Counted from the first letter of the stretch, positions 45,404 through 55,232 are shown. The stretch is DNA of 64,000 bases from Muriicola marianensis (GCF_014638095.1 NZ_BMFH01000001.1:2325012-2389011); one strand, 5' to 3'. The notes: generated from the letters alone by a model not told the origin. Numbers and translations are program-made.

Positions 45404-46102
45404 ATGAACAAAAAGGTAGGCGTACAGGATCTGGGATTAAAAGACTACAAGGAAACCTGGGATTACCAGGAAGAGTTGTTCCAGGAGATCCTGGGGATCA
45501 AGATCCGAAACCGTCGGGAAGGAGGGGAATTGCCTACTCCCAACCACTTTTTGTTTGTGGAGCACCCCCATGTATATACCCTGGGGAAAAGCGGTGATAT
45601 CAGCAATCTGCTTGTCACAGAAGCTCAGCTGCGGGATAAGGGTGCCACGTTCTACAAGATCAACAGGGGAGGGGATATCACCTACCACGGGCCTGGACAG
45701 ATCGTGGGGTATCCCATCCTGGACCTTGACAATTTCTTCACCGATATTCATAAATACCTGCGACTGCTGGAGGAAATTATCATCCTGACCCTGGCCGACT
45801 ATGGCCTGAAAGGAGAACGATCCCAGGGGGAGACCGGGGTCTGGCTGGATGTGGGTACCCCATTCGCCAGAAAGATCTGTGCTATGGGGGTCAGAGCCAG
45901 CCGGTGGGTCACCATGCACGGCTTCGCCTTCAATATCAATACGGACCTGTCTTATTTTGATATGATGATCCCCTGCGGTATCAAGGGCAAGGGCGTCACC
46001 TCTCTCAATGTGGAATTGGGCAAACAGGAGGTGCCTATGCAAGAAGTACGAGAAAAGCTACTCCGACATTTCGGAGTGCTTTTTGAGGCCGAGATGACGT
46101 GA
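45404..46102 (+). CDS. lipB: Lipoyl(octanoyl) transferase
   Basis: A 232-residue cytosolic enzyme moving octanoyl from acyl carrier protein to lipoyl domains, the first step of lipoic acid synthesis. Seen: FVEHPHVYTLGKSGD, RGGDITYHGPGQIVGYPILD (88-107), catalytic K157 in ARKICAMGVRASRWVTMHG and catalytic C191 in MMIPCGIKGKGVTSL. Length is usual. ATG 45404 is used in preference to TTG/CTG codons upstream. No lipA is seen in the window. Confidence 0.95.
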   Translation: MNKKVGVQDLGLKDYKETWDYQEELFQEILGIKIRNRREGGELPTPNHFLFVEHPHVYTLGKSGDISNLLVTEAQLRDKGATFYKINRGGDITYHGPGQIVGYPILDLDNFFTDIHKYLRLLEEIIILTLADYGLKGERSQGETGVWLDVGTPFARKICAMGVRASRWVTMHGFAFNINTDLSYFDMMIPCGIKGKGVTSLNVELGKQEVPMQEVREKLLRHFGVLFEAEMT

Positions 46103-46146
46103 TTTGTCATCAAACCCCACTTATAATTAAAATTTAAATCCCTGTA

Positions 46147-46180
46147 AATGTAACATTTAACGGGCTGATGCGTCTATATA
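46147..46180 (+). promoter_or_regulatory. ECF-sigma-like promoter before the 74-residue protein gene
   Basis: TGTAACA at 46149-46155, 16 bases, then GTCTATATA at 46172-46180. It shares the 16-base word AATGTAACATYTWACG and the exact spacing with the element at 38794. The ATG is 29 bases further on. Confidence 0.5.
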
Positions 46181-46209
46181 GTACACAACCTAATTAAAGA
46201 ACAACTACA

Positions 46210-46434
46210 ATGTCAAGCATCAGAACACAATTCACGCACAAGAGCATCATGCTGGGTCTGCTTTTCCTGGGGATGTTGTTGAACTCACAGTTTGAGTCGT
46301 GGAGTTCAACCGATGCCGTCGCAGAACAGGAAGTGAACTCGTCATCAGAATTACAATCGGAAGAGTCTTTAGAATCTGATACTATGAATTCAGACGAGAA
46401 CAGATCTGAAGTGAGTATGGCCGATTTTGGTTAA
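46210..46434 (+). CDS. Small acidic exported protein (74 residues), unknown function
   Basis: A 74-residue protein with a basic start (SSIRTQFTHKS), one hydrophobic segment (IMLGLLFLGMLL, about 13-24) and a tail of about 50 residues dominated by S, E and D with almost no basic residues (EQEVNSSSELQSEESLESDT). The tail looks disordered and would lie outside the cytoplasm. It has no relatives I recognise. A promoter-like element matching the one before the repeat-protein gene precedes it, which supports its reality and a shared control. Confidence 0.65.
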   Translation: MSSIRTQFTHKSIMLGLLFLGMLLNSQFESWSSTDAVAEQEVNSSSELQSEESLESDTMNSDENRSEVSMADFG

Positions 46435-46531
46435 CATTTAGCTTCTAAGGACCATAAACCCCCTTGCAAGTACTCTATTTTATTAAATCTTGAATCAAGA
46501 AATTTAAGTAAGACTTTGCTCTTCCTATTGA

Positions 46532-48976
46532 TTAATTAAGACTGTAAACGATCAGCGAATTCTCCTCAAATTTGGCAACGATCTCCACCTTTCTGTCGTT
46601 ATCCATGTCTGAGAGGTCGATAGGAGAGTTGGCGTAGACAGGGAATCCGGCAAACGGAATAGCATTGCTGTCAAACAGGTAAGCGCGCTGTGTTTGTATA
46701 TCGGTGACACTCACGTAGATCTTGTCGTAGATATAGAAGATGCGGGGTTTAGTGTACACGCCTAGGTCCAGGACCGCCTTGTTCCCCTTGATGGTGAGTT
46801 CGTTGTCATTCATTAGGGATAAGGTTTTAATGGTGGCATCCATCCCGTGGTCGGCTGCCAGGTTGAAACGCGTTTTAGTGATCCTGCCCCGGGTATCTGT
46901 TGAAAACAGGGTTCCCGTTTTGTCCGTCACAATAAATTTGTCGTTATAGATGTAGACGTCATTGTCTGAAAATTCGATCTTCTCCTTAACGGCTACCCTG
47001 GTATCCCCAACGCGATTAAGGATTTTCAAGGACCCGTCCTCCAGGCGGAAGACCAGATAATCCCTTGTTCCCACCCTGAAGTGTCTGGGTCGGTCCAAGA
47101 CAGGGCTGTCGGCCTTTGTGTATTTAAATCCTGTAACTATATTTCCCTTGCCGTTGTACATGCGTACATCGCTCCCCTGGGTGATGACAAACCTGTAATT
47201 GCGGTTCCCCTCGTAATCAAAGACAGCCAGCGGATTCAGGACCGGGCCGGAGAATTTCATGTCGAAGGGTGCCACTTCCTTCCCATTCCTGTCCAGCACG
47301 AGGAACTGGTTATTTGTGGTAAAGGCGAGTTGCAGTCGGCCGTTTTTGTACAGGTCGATCTGCTCTATCCTGCCCTGAACTCGTCCTTCCAGCTCCTTTT
47401 TCCAGAGGATCTTCCCTTCTGATGAGATGAGGTAGAGGTTGTTCTCTGTATCCTGTACCACAATCTCTTTTTTATTGTTCCTGTGGTCCGTAACAAATTG
47501 GGGAACGGTCGCCAGGGGAGCATCTAGCTGCAAGGTGAAGCGCGGACTGACCCCTTGCTTCCTTACACTGCTGGATTTTCTCTTTTTGAAGATGTTGAGA
47601 TGACAGAAAGAACGGTCTGCCACTACCTGGAAAGCCAATAAGGGATCCCCAATAGCCGCCTCATTTGCGAGCCTGAACAGCTCAGAGGGCAGGAGGTCTG
47701 AGGCCACGTCCTGTAATTTTTTACCGTCGCCTATCAACAGAAGTGAGGAAGCCTCTGCGAGTTCTTCTTTTGCGCTCTGATAGATGGCCGACTTGTCATA
47801 GGAGTTTCCGCTATTGATATTGCGGATGATAAGTTCCAGAAATTCCTTTGTGTCACTGAAGACAAAGGAGTTGTCCAGAACTGCGTAATGCGTAAAGCTA
47901 AAATCCCTGATAAATGAGGGGAAAGCTTCTTCCAGCACGGAATTAGGCTTTAGCACACCTATTTCCTTGCCCTGGTAATCATAACTGTCCTGACGTGCGT
48001 CCTGAAGGAATTCGGCCAGGCTAAGTGCACCGTATGTATTCAGCAGGACAGCCCTGTTGTTCCCTTGGAAGACAAGTCCGACTGCCTCCGAGGTACGGAA
48101 CAGAGAATCAGAAATCTGATTGCCAGGAAATACCTTGCTCTGATTTTCGGCAAATGCGCTGTGGTCTGCGAAAGAAATGGTCAGGAGTCCGTCAGCTCCT
48201 TCTGGGGTCAGCGAGGCAAGGGTGTTCAGCACGGGCCGGGTCTGATCAAAAAGACCGATCAGGGAAGGGAGGCTGTCATTCTCGACTCCAACCCCCGTCC
48301 ACTGCCACTTGTCCTGTGAAAGGCTGAGGTCTAAGGCAAGCGATCCCGCCAGTCCGGACCATTCGGTTCGGTTTTTAATAGCCGGACCTGCCAAGGAATC
48401 CGCTTTTTCCGAATCGACAAATAGAGTGAAAGGTCTTCCTGTTGCAGAACTTTTCAGCAAGGATATACGCCTCTGATCCTGATCTTCAGGAAGGCTCGAA
48501 GTATCAAAGGAAGTGATTAAGACGGAATCCAGACTGGATAATCTAATGCTTCCAAGATCCTTAGAGAAAATTTTTTGGGTAAATGAAGCTTCTGCTTTGT
48601 CAGTATCCAGGGGATCTGCGGGTAATTCCCCTGTTACTGCCAGGCTGTCTTTTTCCTTTGGTTCCTCCCTGATTCCGGAAATATACAGATAGGACAGGCT
48701 GTCGCCTTTAGTGGGAAGTGCTGCCAGGTAACCGGATTCCTCAGGAGAGAGGTGTTTCAAGTGTTGCAGGAATTCAAGAATGGGTAAATCGGTTGATGTA
48801 TCCTCCTTTAGAAATTCGTGATCCAATTCTCTGAGGGCTCCTTCAGGATCGTTGACTTTCAAAATATAGACGGCATTCCGGGGGATGGCTTCTTCGGGTA
48901 AGAGGTCGGATCGCTCCAGCGGATTACACGCTGCGAACAGAAGGGCGATCAGACCCAGCCTAAGAATACCTTTCAT
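46532..48976 (-). CDS. Large lipoprotein with C-terminal beta-propeller-like repeats
   Basis: An 814-residue lipoprotein: lipobox LIALLFAAC (C17). The N-terminal half (about 25-480) has alternating helices and strands and resembles DUF3352-type periplasmic proteins (AIPRNAVYILKVNDP start). The C-terminal part (about 500-814) repeats a short blade-like pattern of strand, turn with G, strand: LYLISSEGKILWKKEL, FLVLDRNGKEVAPF, VRMYNGKGNIVTGF, LKILNRVGDTRV, LFSTDTRGRITKTRF and AYLFDSNAIPFAGFPVY, suggesting a PQQ-like propeller. Start at 48976 keeps it clear of rnhB, which overlaps the longer frame. The role is unknown. Confidence 0.72.
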   Translation of the reverse strand: MKGILRLGLIALLFAACNPLERSDLLPEEAIPRNAVYILKVNDPEGALRELDHEFLKEDTSTDLPILEFLQHLKHLSPEESGYLAALPTKGDSLSYLYISGIREEPKEKDSLAVTGELPADPLDTDKAEASFTQKIFSKDLGSIRLSSLDSVLITSFDTSSLPEDQDQRRISLLKSSATGRPFTLFVDSEKADSLAGPAIKNRTEWSGLAGSLALDLSLSQDKWQWTGVGVENDSLPSLIGLFDQTRPVLNTLASLTPEGADGLLTISFADHSAFAENQSKVFPGNQISDSLFRTSEAVGLVFQGNNRAVLLNTYGALSLAEFLQDARQDSYDYQGKEIGVLKPNSVLEEAFPSFIRDFSFTHYAVLDNSFVFSDTKEFLELIIRNINSGNSYDKSAIYQSAKEELAEASSLLLIGDGKKLQDVASDLLPSELFRLANEAAIGDPLLAFQVVADRSFCHLNIFKKRKSSSVRKQGVSPRFTLQLDAPLATVPQFVTDHRNNKKEIVVQDTENNLYLISSEGKILWKKELEGRVQGRIEQIDLYKNGRLQLAFTTNNQFLVLDRNGKEVAPFDMKFSGPVLNPLAVFDYEGNRNYRFVITQGSDVRMYNGKGNIVTGFKYTKADSPVLDRPRHFRVGTRDYLVFRLEDGSLKILNRVGDTRVAVKEKIEFSDNDVYIYNDKFIVTDKTGTLFSTDTRGRITKTRFNLAADHGMDATIKTLSLMNDNELTIKGNKAVLDLGVYTKPRIFYIYDKIYVSVTDIQTQRAYLFDSNAIPFAGFPVYANSPIDLSDMDNDRKVEIVAKFEENSLIVYSLN

Positions 48977-49004
48977 ACGCCTGTTTTGGAGCAAAAATAG
49001 GATT

Positions 49005-49607
49005 TTAAAGCTCAAGGGATAACTGTTCATTCCTGATTTTAAAACTTTTTCGATGGTACTTGGTCAGGCCGTATTCCCTAATTGCAGCTCGGTGTTCCTC
49101 TGTGGGATATCCTTTATTCTGCCGCCAGTTGTACATGGGGAATTCATCGTGTAATGCTTCCATGATCCGGTCTCTCGAATTCTTTGCCAGTACCGATGCT
49201 GCGGCGATACTCATATATTTTCCGTCTCCTTTTACAATGCATTCATGGGAATAACCTGCAAAGGGTTTGAAGCGGTTCCCATCTACCAGAATATGTCTGG
49301 GGGCTACCTCGAGCTTATCCAGAGCTCTGTGCATCGCAAGGATGGAGGCATTGAGGATATTGACCTCATCGATCTTCTCGGGCGGGATATGCACAATTCC
49401 GAAGTCAAGTGCAAAGGTTTCGATCTCCATCTCAACCCTGAATCGCTGCTCAGCAGAAAGGACCTTGGAATCGTTGAGCAAAGTTGATGTAAATCCGGGG
49501 GGCAGGATCACCGCTGCAGCGGTGACCGGACCCGCCAGGCAGCCCCTTCCGGCCTCGTCTGTTCCTGCCTCAAAGAGGAATCTGTGATATTCTCTTAATC
49601 TACCCAA
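49005..49607 (-). CDS. rnhB: Ribonuclease HII
   Basis: A 200-residue enzyme removing RNA from RNA-DNA hybrids. The catalytic signature AGTDEAGRGCLAGPVTAAAV (14-33) holds the first D and E; VDGNRFKPF and AAASVLAKNSRDRIMEAL carry the other acidic and substrate-contact residues. Length is normal. The start of the downstream lipoprotein gene is 28 bases past its stop. Confidence 0.95.
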   Translation of the reverse strand: MGRLREYHRFLFEAGTDEAGRGCLAGPVTAAAVILPPGFTSTLLNDSKVLSAEQRFRVEMEIETFALDFGIVHIPPEKIDEVNILNASILAMHRALDKLEVAPRHILVDGNRFKPFAGYSHECIVKGDGKYMSIAAASVLAKNSRDRIMEALHDEFPMYNWRQNKGYPTEEHRAAIREYGLTKYHRKSFKIRNEQLSLEL

Positions 49608-49757
49608 GTGTATTATCAGAAAAACAGGTTAATAATGGTTTTTGAGGAACTTATCTTCAAATACTTTGCTAAAAGTACAGGGAATCCATAAAAATGTTGA
49701 ATAATCGATAATAAATCTACATATTTTAACATGCCTTAACCTCCTGTTCACTTCTCA

Positions 49758-49789
49758 TTTGGATAATTAAAAGTTAATCATCATTTTTG
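49758..49789 (+). promoter_or_regulatory. Candidate promoter before susC-like gene
   Basis: TTTG at 49758-49761, 20 bases, then CATTTTTG at 49782-49789 (one mismatch to TAnnTTTG). The start codon at 49819 leaves a short leader of about 25 bases. Confidence 0.5.
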
Positions 49790-49818
49790 CCACTGGCTAA
49801 TTCAAAAAATCTAATTAA

Positions 49819-52800
49819 ATGAAATCAAAGTTAACATGGATGTTGACACCTTTGTTGGTGCTCTGCATGAGCTTTTCTTTTGCACAAGAGAAAAGGATTT
49901 CGGGTAATGTGACGGACCAGAACGGTCTGCCCCTGCCTGGTGTTGCTGTTTTGGTTGAAGGAACCACGACGGGAACGCAAACCGATTTTGACGGAAACTA
50001 TACCATCACTGCCCGAGTAGGTCAGGTTCTCAGGTATAGCTATCTGGGTCAAAAGACGGTGACGAGAACGGTTGGTGCTTCCAACACGATTAATGTTCAA
50101 ATGGAAGATGACGCTGAAGCACTTCAAGAAGTCGTAGTGCAGGGTTATCGAAACTCCACCAAGGAGAAGTCCAGTATTGCATCGGTAACGATCAACGCTG
50201 AGACCATCGAGAACAGGCCTAATGCGAGTTTTGTACAGACACTTTCAGGTCAGGTGGCCGGTCTGAACATTACGACCTCTACAGGTCAGCCCGGTGCTGC
50301 TTCCAACGTTAACCTTCGTGGTGTTACCTCCATTAACGGTAATACTCAGCCTCTTTACATTATTGATGGTGTACCTGTAGACCAGTCGAACTTTAGGAGT
50401 TTGAACCCACAGGACATTGCCTCTGTATCAGTCCTTAAGGACGCGGGTGCAACGGCCATCTACGGTAACAGGGGTGCGAACGGTGTAATTGTGATCAAGA
50501 CCCGCCAGGGAAATTACAACACAGGTCTTCAGGTGAACTACACCGGGATTATGAGTTTCAGTACCCTGCAGGACAATGATTACAACCTGATGGATTCGCA
50601 GGAGCAGCTAACTCTTGAAAAGCAGAGAGGTGCCGGACGTGGAAACCTGCTGACCGATCAGGAGATCGCAGAGGCTCCTACTTTTGACTGGGCTGATTTC
50701 TTCTTCAGGACAGGGTTGACACAAAACCACACCCTTTCCCTTCAGTCGGGAAGCGAAAACTTCTCTCAGTTTACCTCCTTTGGATATTTTGATCAGGAAG
50801 GTATCCTCCAGGATTCCGGTCTGAAAAGATTCAGTATCCGAAACAACACTTCAGGGAAATCTGAAAATGAGAAGTTCAACTACAGCACGAATTTGACCAT
50901 TAACTATTCTACCTCCAACGAGCCAAACTCAATTGGTTCGGGAGCGATCAACAGGAACTATATTCTAGGTGCTTACCAATCTGTACCTTATATCACGCCT
51001 GATGATTACGTGGATGGTGCGGCATTATTGTCTCCGCTCCTTTTCTCTAATACACCTCTTTTCCTTTTGGATCGATTGAGAACATACACGAGGAAAGAAG
51101 AAGAAGTAAGGCTTATAGGAAGCTTCCAGGCCGGGTATGAGATAGTACCAAACCTTTCCGCTAACTTGACCATGAGTGCGGATTACCAAAGTACGTTCCT
51201 GACCAGGGCTGAGGGTCCAACCTCTTTTAACGCATTGTTATTCGGTGGTGCTGAGAACCCAACTTCCGGTTTCCAGCAGCAAATCTCAACAAGGCAATTC
51301 TCTTATAACCAGGTTACGTCTCTGAACTATACAAATACCTGGGGCAAGCACTCCCTTGACGTTGGTGCTTACTCGGAATACTTCAAGGCTCACCTTAGGG
51401 GCTTTGGTTTCTTCGCCAACGGTTTGAACCCAAAGACTTTCTATCCTGGTGATGGAGCCGGTTTGATCCCTGTATTCTTTGACACAAATGCAGGAGCACT
51501 CTTGTTTCCTGATTTTCCAAACGCTACGATCAGGAACGCCGGACTGTTCTCTATCTTCAGCCAGGCTGATTATGACTTCGACGGTCGCTACGGTATCACC
51601 GGAACGATCAGGAGGGATGCTTCCTACCGATTCGCAGGAAGTAACCGTTATGCGAACTTCTTCTCTGTGGCCGGTCGATGGAACATCGACAACGAGTCCT
51701 GGATGGAAAACTCCATCTTTGATGTGTTAAAACTCCGTGCATCTTATGGTACCTCAGGTAACCAGAACATCTCCGGAGTAGGATATTTCTCTGCGCCTGA
51801 CCTTACGAAGAACTTCTTTGCAACAGGTACAGGATACGGAGCTCAGAACTCCATCTTCCTTTCACAGATCGCTAACACCACTTTGAGATGGGAGACCGTG
51901 ACTCAATCTAACGTGGGTATTGACTTCGAGTTGTTCAACAACCGCTTGAGAGGTAGTGTTGACGGTTATATCAAAGAAACTTCTGATCTCTTCCAGAGTA
52001 CTCCGGTTTCTGCAGTGAACGCAGTAACTCAGCTGGATGCCAACACGGGAGATCTCAAGAACACAGGTGTTGACCTTACGCTGAACTACAACATCCTCAA
52101 CGGAGGTGATGATGGATTAAATCTTGTCCTGAATTTTGTAGGGAACTACAACAAACAGGAACTGAGTAACCTTCCAAGCGAGGATGGCGAGCTTATCGGA
52201 ACCGGTAGGAATGGTGGTAAACTCTTTGAGTACTTCACTATCCGCTATGCGGGTGTTAACCCTGCTAATGGTAACCTCCTGTTCCTGGATGCTGATGGGA
52301 ATGTTACTGAAAACCCCGATGCCGATACTGACAGGGTTTGGTTGGATAAGAACATCTTCCCTGATTTCAACGGAAGTTTCGGGTTTAACCTGGATTACAA
52401 AGGTTTCTTCCTGCAAACTCAGTTCAACTACACTGTGGGAGTGGATCGATTTGACAACGACCTGGCCAGTTTCCAGAATCCTGACAACATCGGACAGTTC
52501 AGGTCTTCTCGTGACCTGCTGAGGGTTTGGACTCCTGACAACAGGATCACTGATATCCCTTCATATGATGCATTTAACAGGGCGGCCGTTGGATCTACCA
52601 GGTTCCTGAGGAACGCCGACTATATCAGATTGCGTTTTGCATCTATCGGATACAGTTTCCCTGCAAAATATCTGGAAGGAACTGGGTTGTCAAGACTCAG
52701 GATCTTCGGTAATGCAGAGAACCTGTTTACCATTACTGAGTGGAGAGGTTTTGATGCAGAGGCACTGAGCAACACCTCACGCCTGTATCCGACACCTAAG

Positions 52801-52833
52801 ACACTGTCAGTAGGATTTGAATTAGGATTTTAA
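49819..52833 (+). CDS. SusC/RagA family TonB-linked outer membrane protein
   Basis: A 1004-residue outer membrane transporter. Signal peptide about 1-22 (ends SFAQ), a carboxypeptidase-regulatory-like domain (about 25-97; RISGNVTDQNGLPLPGVAVL), the TonB-box and plug (about 100-235; LQEVVVQGYRN, GVTSINGNTQPLYIIDGVPV, DAGATAIYGNRGANGVIVIK) and a 22-strand-type barrel ending SVGFELGF with a final phenylalanine. It works with the SusD partner next door to bind and import large nutrients using TonB energy. No polysaccharide-degrading gene is adjacent; peptides or other oligomers are also possible substrates. Confidence 0.96.
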   Translation: MKSKLTWMLTPLLVLCMSFSFAQEKRISGNVTDQNGLPLPGVAVLVEGTTTGTQTDFDGNYTITARVGQVLRYSYLGQKTVTRTVGASNTINVQMEDDAEALQEVVVQGYRNSTKEKSSIASVTINAETIENRPNASFVQTLSGQVAGLNITTSTGQPGAASNVNLRGVTSINGNTQPLYIIDGVPVDQSNFRSLNPQDIASVSVLKDAGATAIYGNRGANGVIVIKTRQGNYNTGLQVNYTGIMSFSTLQDNDYNLMDSQEQLTLEKQRGAGRGNLLTDQEIAEAPTFDWADFFFRTGLTQNHTLSLQSGSENFSQFTSFGYFDQEGILQDSGLKRFSIRNNTSGKSENEKFNYSTNLTINYSTSNEPNSIGSGAINRNYILGAYQSVPYITPDDYVDGAALLSPLLFSNTPLFLLDRLRTYTRKEEEVRLIGSFQAGYEIVPNLSANLTMSADYQSTFLTRAEGPTSFNALLFGGAENPTSGFQQQISTRQFSYNQVTSLNYTNTWGKHSLDVGAYSEYFKAHLRGFGFFANGLNPKTFYPGDGAGLIPVFFDTNAGALLFPDFPNATIRNAGLFSIFSQADYDFDGRYGITGTIRRDASYRFAGSNRYANFFSVAGRWNIDNESWMENSIFDVLKLRASYGTSGNQNISGVGYFSAPDLTKNFFATGTGYGAQNSIFLSQIANTTLRWETVTQSNVGIDFELFNNRLRGSVDGYIKETSDLFQSTPVSAVNAVTQLDANTGDLKNTGVDLTLNYNILNGGDDGLNLVLNFVGNYNKQELSNLPSEDGELIGTGRNGGKLFEYFTIRYAGVNPANGNLLFLDADGNVTENPDADTDRVWLDKNIFPDFNGSFGFNLDYKGFFLQTQFNYTVGVDRFDNDLASFQNPDNIGQFRSSRDLLRVWTPDNRITDIPSYDAFNRAAVGSTRFLRNADYIRLRFASIGYSFPAKYLEGTGLSRLRIFGNAENLFTITEWRGFDAEALSNTSRLYPTPKTLSVGFELGF

Positions 52834-52845
52834 ATAAAAAGAGCA

Positions 52846-54348
52846 ATGAAAAATTATAAAAAGATATTTTATCTATTTGGTTTGGTGACTATGCTCGTGG
52901 CCTGTAATGATGCCATCGACATTGACCAGCCAGGACGATTAGACGCGGATGCGGCCTTTGAAAGTGTGGCAGATCTGCAGTCGGGACTCCTCGGGGTCTA
53001 TGCTAACTACGACCTGAGTGGTGAGATCGCCTTCAGCTCTATCTTTACCGATGAATTGTCTATCGGTTTTGATAACGGAGGACAGGGTCTCGCTGACTAT
53101 GGATTCGTTTTGAACGCGGGTAGCACGGCTCCTGCTGTATTCTGGACAGGCGGATATGCTGCCATTAACTCGGCCAACAGGCTGATCGAGGCTGCGGAGA
53201 TCATTACTCCAGAAGCTGGGGAACAAACCCAGTACAACAACATCCTGGGGCAGGCTTACTTCCTTAGGGCATGGGCACACTGGTTCCTAATGGAGTATTT
53301 TACCACGGATTACGCAGACGACAATGCTCTTGGTATTATCGCTCTGGACAGGGTTCCAACAATCGATGAGCAGTTGTTGAGAAACACTAATGGAGAGGTA
53401 TATGCTTTAATCCTCGGTGACCTGGATCGCGCACAGTCTCTTATTGGAAATGATACCAGTGATCCTACTTTTGTGAACATAGATGCGGTCAACGCTCTTC
53501 GCGCAAGGATTGCCGCCTACCGTGAGAACTATACTCTGGCCGCTACCTTGAGCCAGCAGTTGCTGGACAAGTACGGTCTGGCCAACAGGGCTCAGTATGA
53601 GGCTATGTTCCTCGATACGGATAATACCGAGATCATCTTTAAGCTGGAGCGTACGAACAACGATCCTTTTGATGGTCAGGGAGCCACAGGTAGTCCTGCT
53701 GCCGGGGGATGGGCCGGTGCCCGTTTCGCCTTTGTCGATGCAACCTTATCAGGATCTCCTTATTTCGAGATGGGACGTTCCCTTTTCAACCTGCTGGATC
53801 CAGCCGATATCCGTTACGATGTGAACGTGGCGCCTACCAGCTTGATCGACCCAGATTACAACATCAATAACGATCCTGCTACCGATATTTTAGTGATCCA
53901 GAAGTATCCTGGTTCTGAAGGTCAGCCTCTGATGAACGACCTGAAAGTGTTCAGGTCTTCTGAGATGTTGCTGATCCGTGCTGAGGCTTATGCCGATGCA
54001 GGAAGCATTAATGGGGCTACCAATTCTACGGCAGCCTTGCTAAAGCAATTGAGAGATGCTCGATTCGGTACAGACACCGCGCTGCCTGTTTTTGCAAACC
54101 AGACCGAGGCTTTTGCCGCCATTCTGAATGCAAGGAGGATCGAGTTGGCCTTCGAAGGTCACCGTTACAAAGACCTCAAGAGACTAGGTGAGCGCGCCAA
54201 TCAAGGTGTGCTGAAAGATCCTATCGATTGCGCTTTTAACGGAGCCTGCAGCCTGCCTGCAACCGATTACAGGTTCACCCTGCCTCTGCCTATTGTAGAG
54301 TTCAACGCGAACCCAGGTCTTAGAGAGCAACAAAACCCTGGATACTAA
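52846..54348 (+). CDS. RagB/SusD family nutrient uptake outer membrane lipoprotein
   Basis: A 500-residue lipoprotein acting as the lid and binding subunit of the SusC pore. Lipobox TMLVAC (C20). SusD marks: a TPR-rich helical fold, GQAYFLRAWAHWFLMEYF (about 130-147), FRSSEMLLIRAEAYADAG (about 368-385) and ILNARRIELAFEGHRYKDLKR near the end. Its start follows susC by 12 bases. Ligand is not readable. Confidence 0.95.
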   Translation: MKNYKKIFYLFGLVTMLVACNDAIDIDQPGRLDADAAFESVADLQSGLLGVYANYDLSGEIAFSSIFTDELSIGFDNGGQGLADYGFVLNAGSTAPAVFWTGGYAAINSANRLIEAAEIITPEAGEQTQYNNILGQAYFLRAWAHWFLMEYFTTDYADDNALGIIALDRVPTIDEQLLRNTNGEVYALILGDLDRAQSLIGNDTSDPTFVNIDAVNALRARIAAYRENYTLAATLSQQLLDKYGLANRAQYEAMFLDTDNTEIIFKLERTNNDPFDGQGATGSPAAGGWAGARFAFVDATLSGSPYFEMGRSLFNLLDPADIRYDVNVAPTSLIDPDYNINNDPATDILVIQKYPGSEGQPLMNDLKVFRSSEMLLIRAEAYADAGSINGATNSTAALLKQLRDARFGTDTALPVFANQTEAFAAILNARRIELAFEGHRYKDLKRLGERANQGVLKDPIDCAFNGACSLPATDYRFTLPLPIVEFNANPGLREQQNPGY

Positions 54349-54367
54349 TCCATAAAAAGCGTAAACA

Positions 54368-55207
54368 ATGAAAAAGTATATAACCTTATTATTCGTAAGC
54401 CTCTTCGCCTTAACAGCATGTGAGGAGGATCTGGTGATCTACGATGTTGAAAATGGTCAGGCGATAGCGACCATTACCAACGGGTCACAGCAGACACTGC
54501 CTGTGCCAGATACAGGAGACACAGCGATCATTGAAGTGGGTGTGACCACTGTTTCTGACGTGGATCGTTCCATTTCTATCAGTATTGATCAAACTCAGAC
54601 CACGGCTCAACCCGATGAATATTCCATCGATCAGAGCACCCTGGTTATTCCTGCAGGTTCATTTGTGGGTCAGATCGAGATCGACGCTAACTTTAGTGCA
54701 ATCCCAGAGACAGGTATCACCAGCCTTGTCATCAATGTAGATGACGTTGCTGGAGCAGACGCTTTGGAAGGAACCCTGACGCATACTATCAATTTCTTCA
54801 GGTTCTGCCCGTTTGAGGGTGATGCAACCTTCCTAGGCGATTACCAGTTAGAGACCGTTACCCTCGGAATCTTTGATACACCAACCCTGACTGACGGCGT
54901 AGTAACCATCAGCCAAGGGGCTACTGTGGCCGACAGAAGGTTCAGCGTTGCCGCATATCCGGCATTCGGTGCCTTTACTCCCTTCCAGTTCTCATTTAGT
55001 TTGATCTGTGGAGAGATTGTCGTTTCTCAGGTAGAAGGAATTAATGTGGGATGCGGTGGTGCTAACGGTATTGCACCGACAACGGCTACCATTTCCACGT
55101 ACGATTCCGCAGACGATTCTGAATTGATCATCAATTTCATTGATGACTATCGCGACCAATGTGGTTGGGGTGCTCCTGAAGTACAGATTCGTCTCACCAA
55201 GATATAA
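54368..55207 (+). CDS. Surface lipoprotein linked to SusCD, unknown family
   Basis: A 279-residue lipoprotein with lipobox FALTAC (C18). The N-terminal part (about 30-150) alternates strands and has the look of a Calx-beta or DUF4843-like domain (SIDQSTLVIPAGSFVGQIEI). The second half (about 155-279) is beta-rich with four cysteines (FCPFEG, LICGEI, VGCGGANG and DQCGWG) that may form disulphides. It starts 19 bases after susD and ends at a terminator, so it belongs to the transport operon and may act like SusE/SusF as an extra binding protein (inference). Confidence 0.7.
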   Translation: MKKYITLLFVSLFALTACEEDLVIYDVENGQAIATITNGSQQTLPVPDTGDTAIIEVGVTTVSDVDRSISISIDQTQTTAQPDEYSIDQSTLVIPAGSFVGQIEIDANFSAIPETGITSLVINVDDVAGADALEGTLTHTINFFRFCPFEGDATFLGDYQLETVTLGIFDTPTLTDGVVTISQGATVADRRFSVAAYPAFGAFTPFQFSFSLICGEIVVSQVEGINVGCGGANGIAPTTATISTYDSADDSELIINFIDDYRDQCGWGAPEVQIRLTKI

Positions 55208-55232
55208 GTAATCTAACTTACTATCAGAATAT

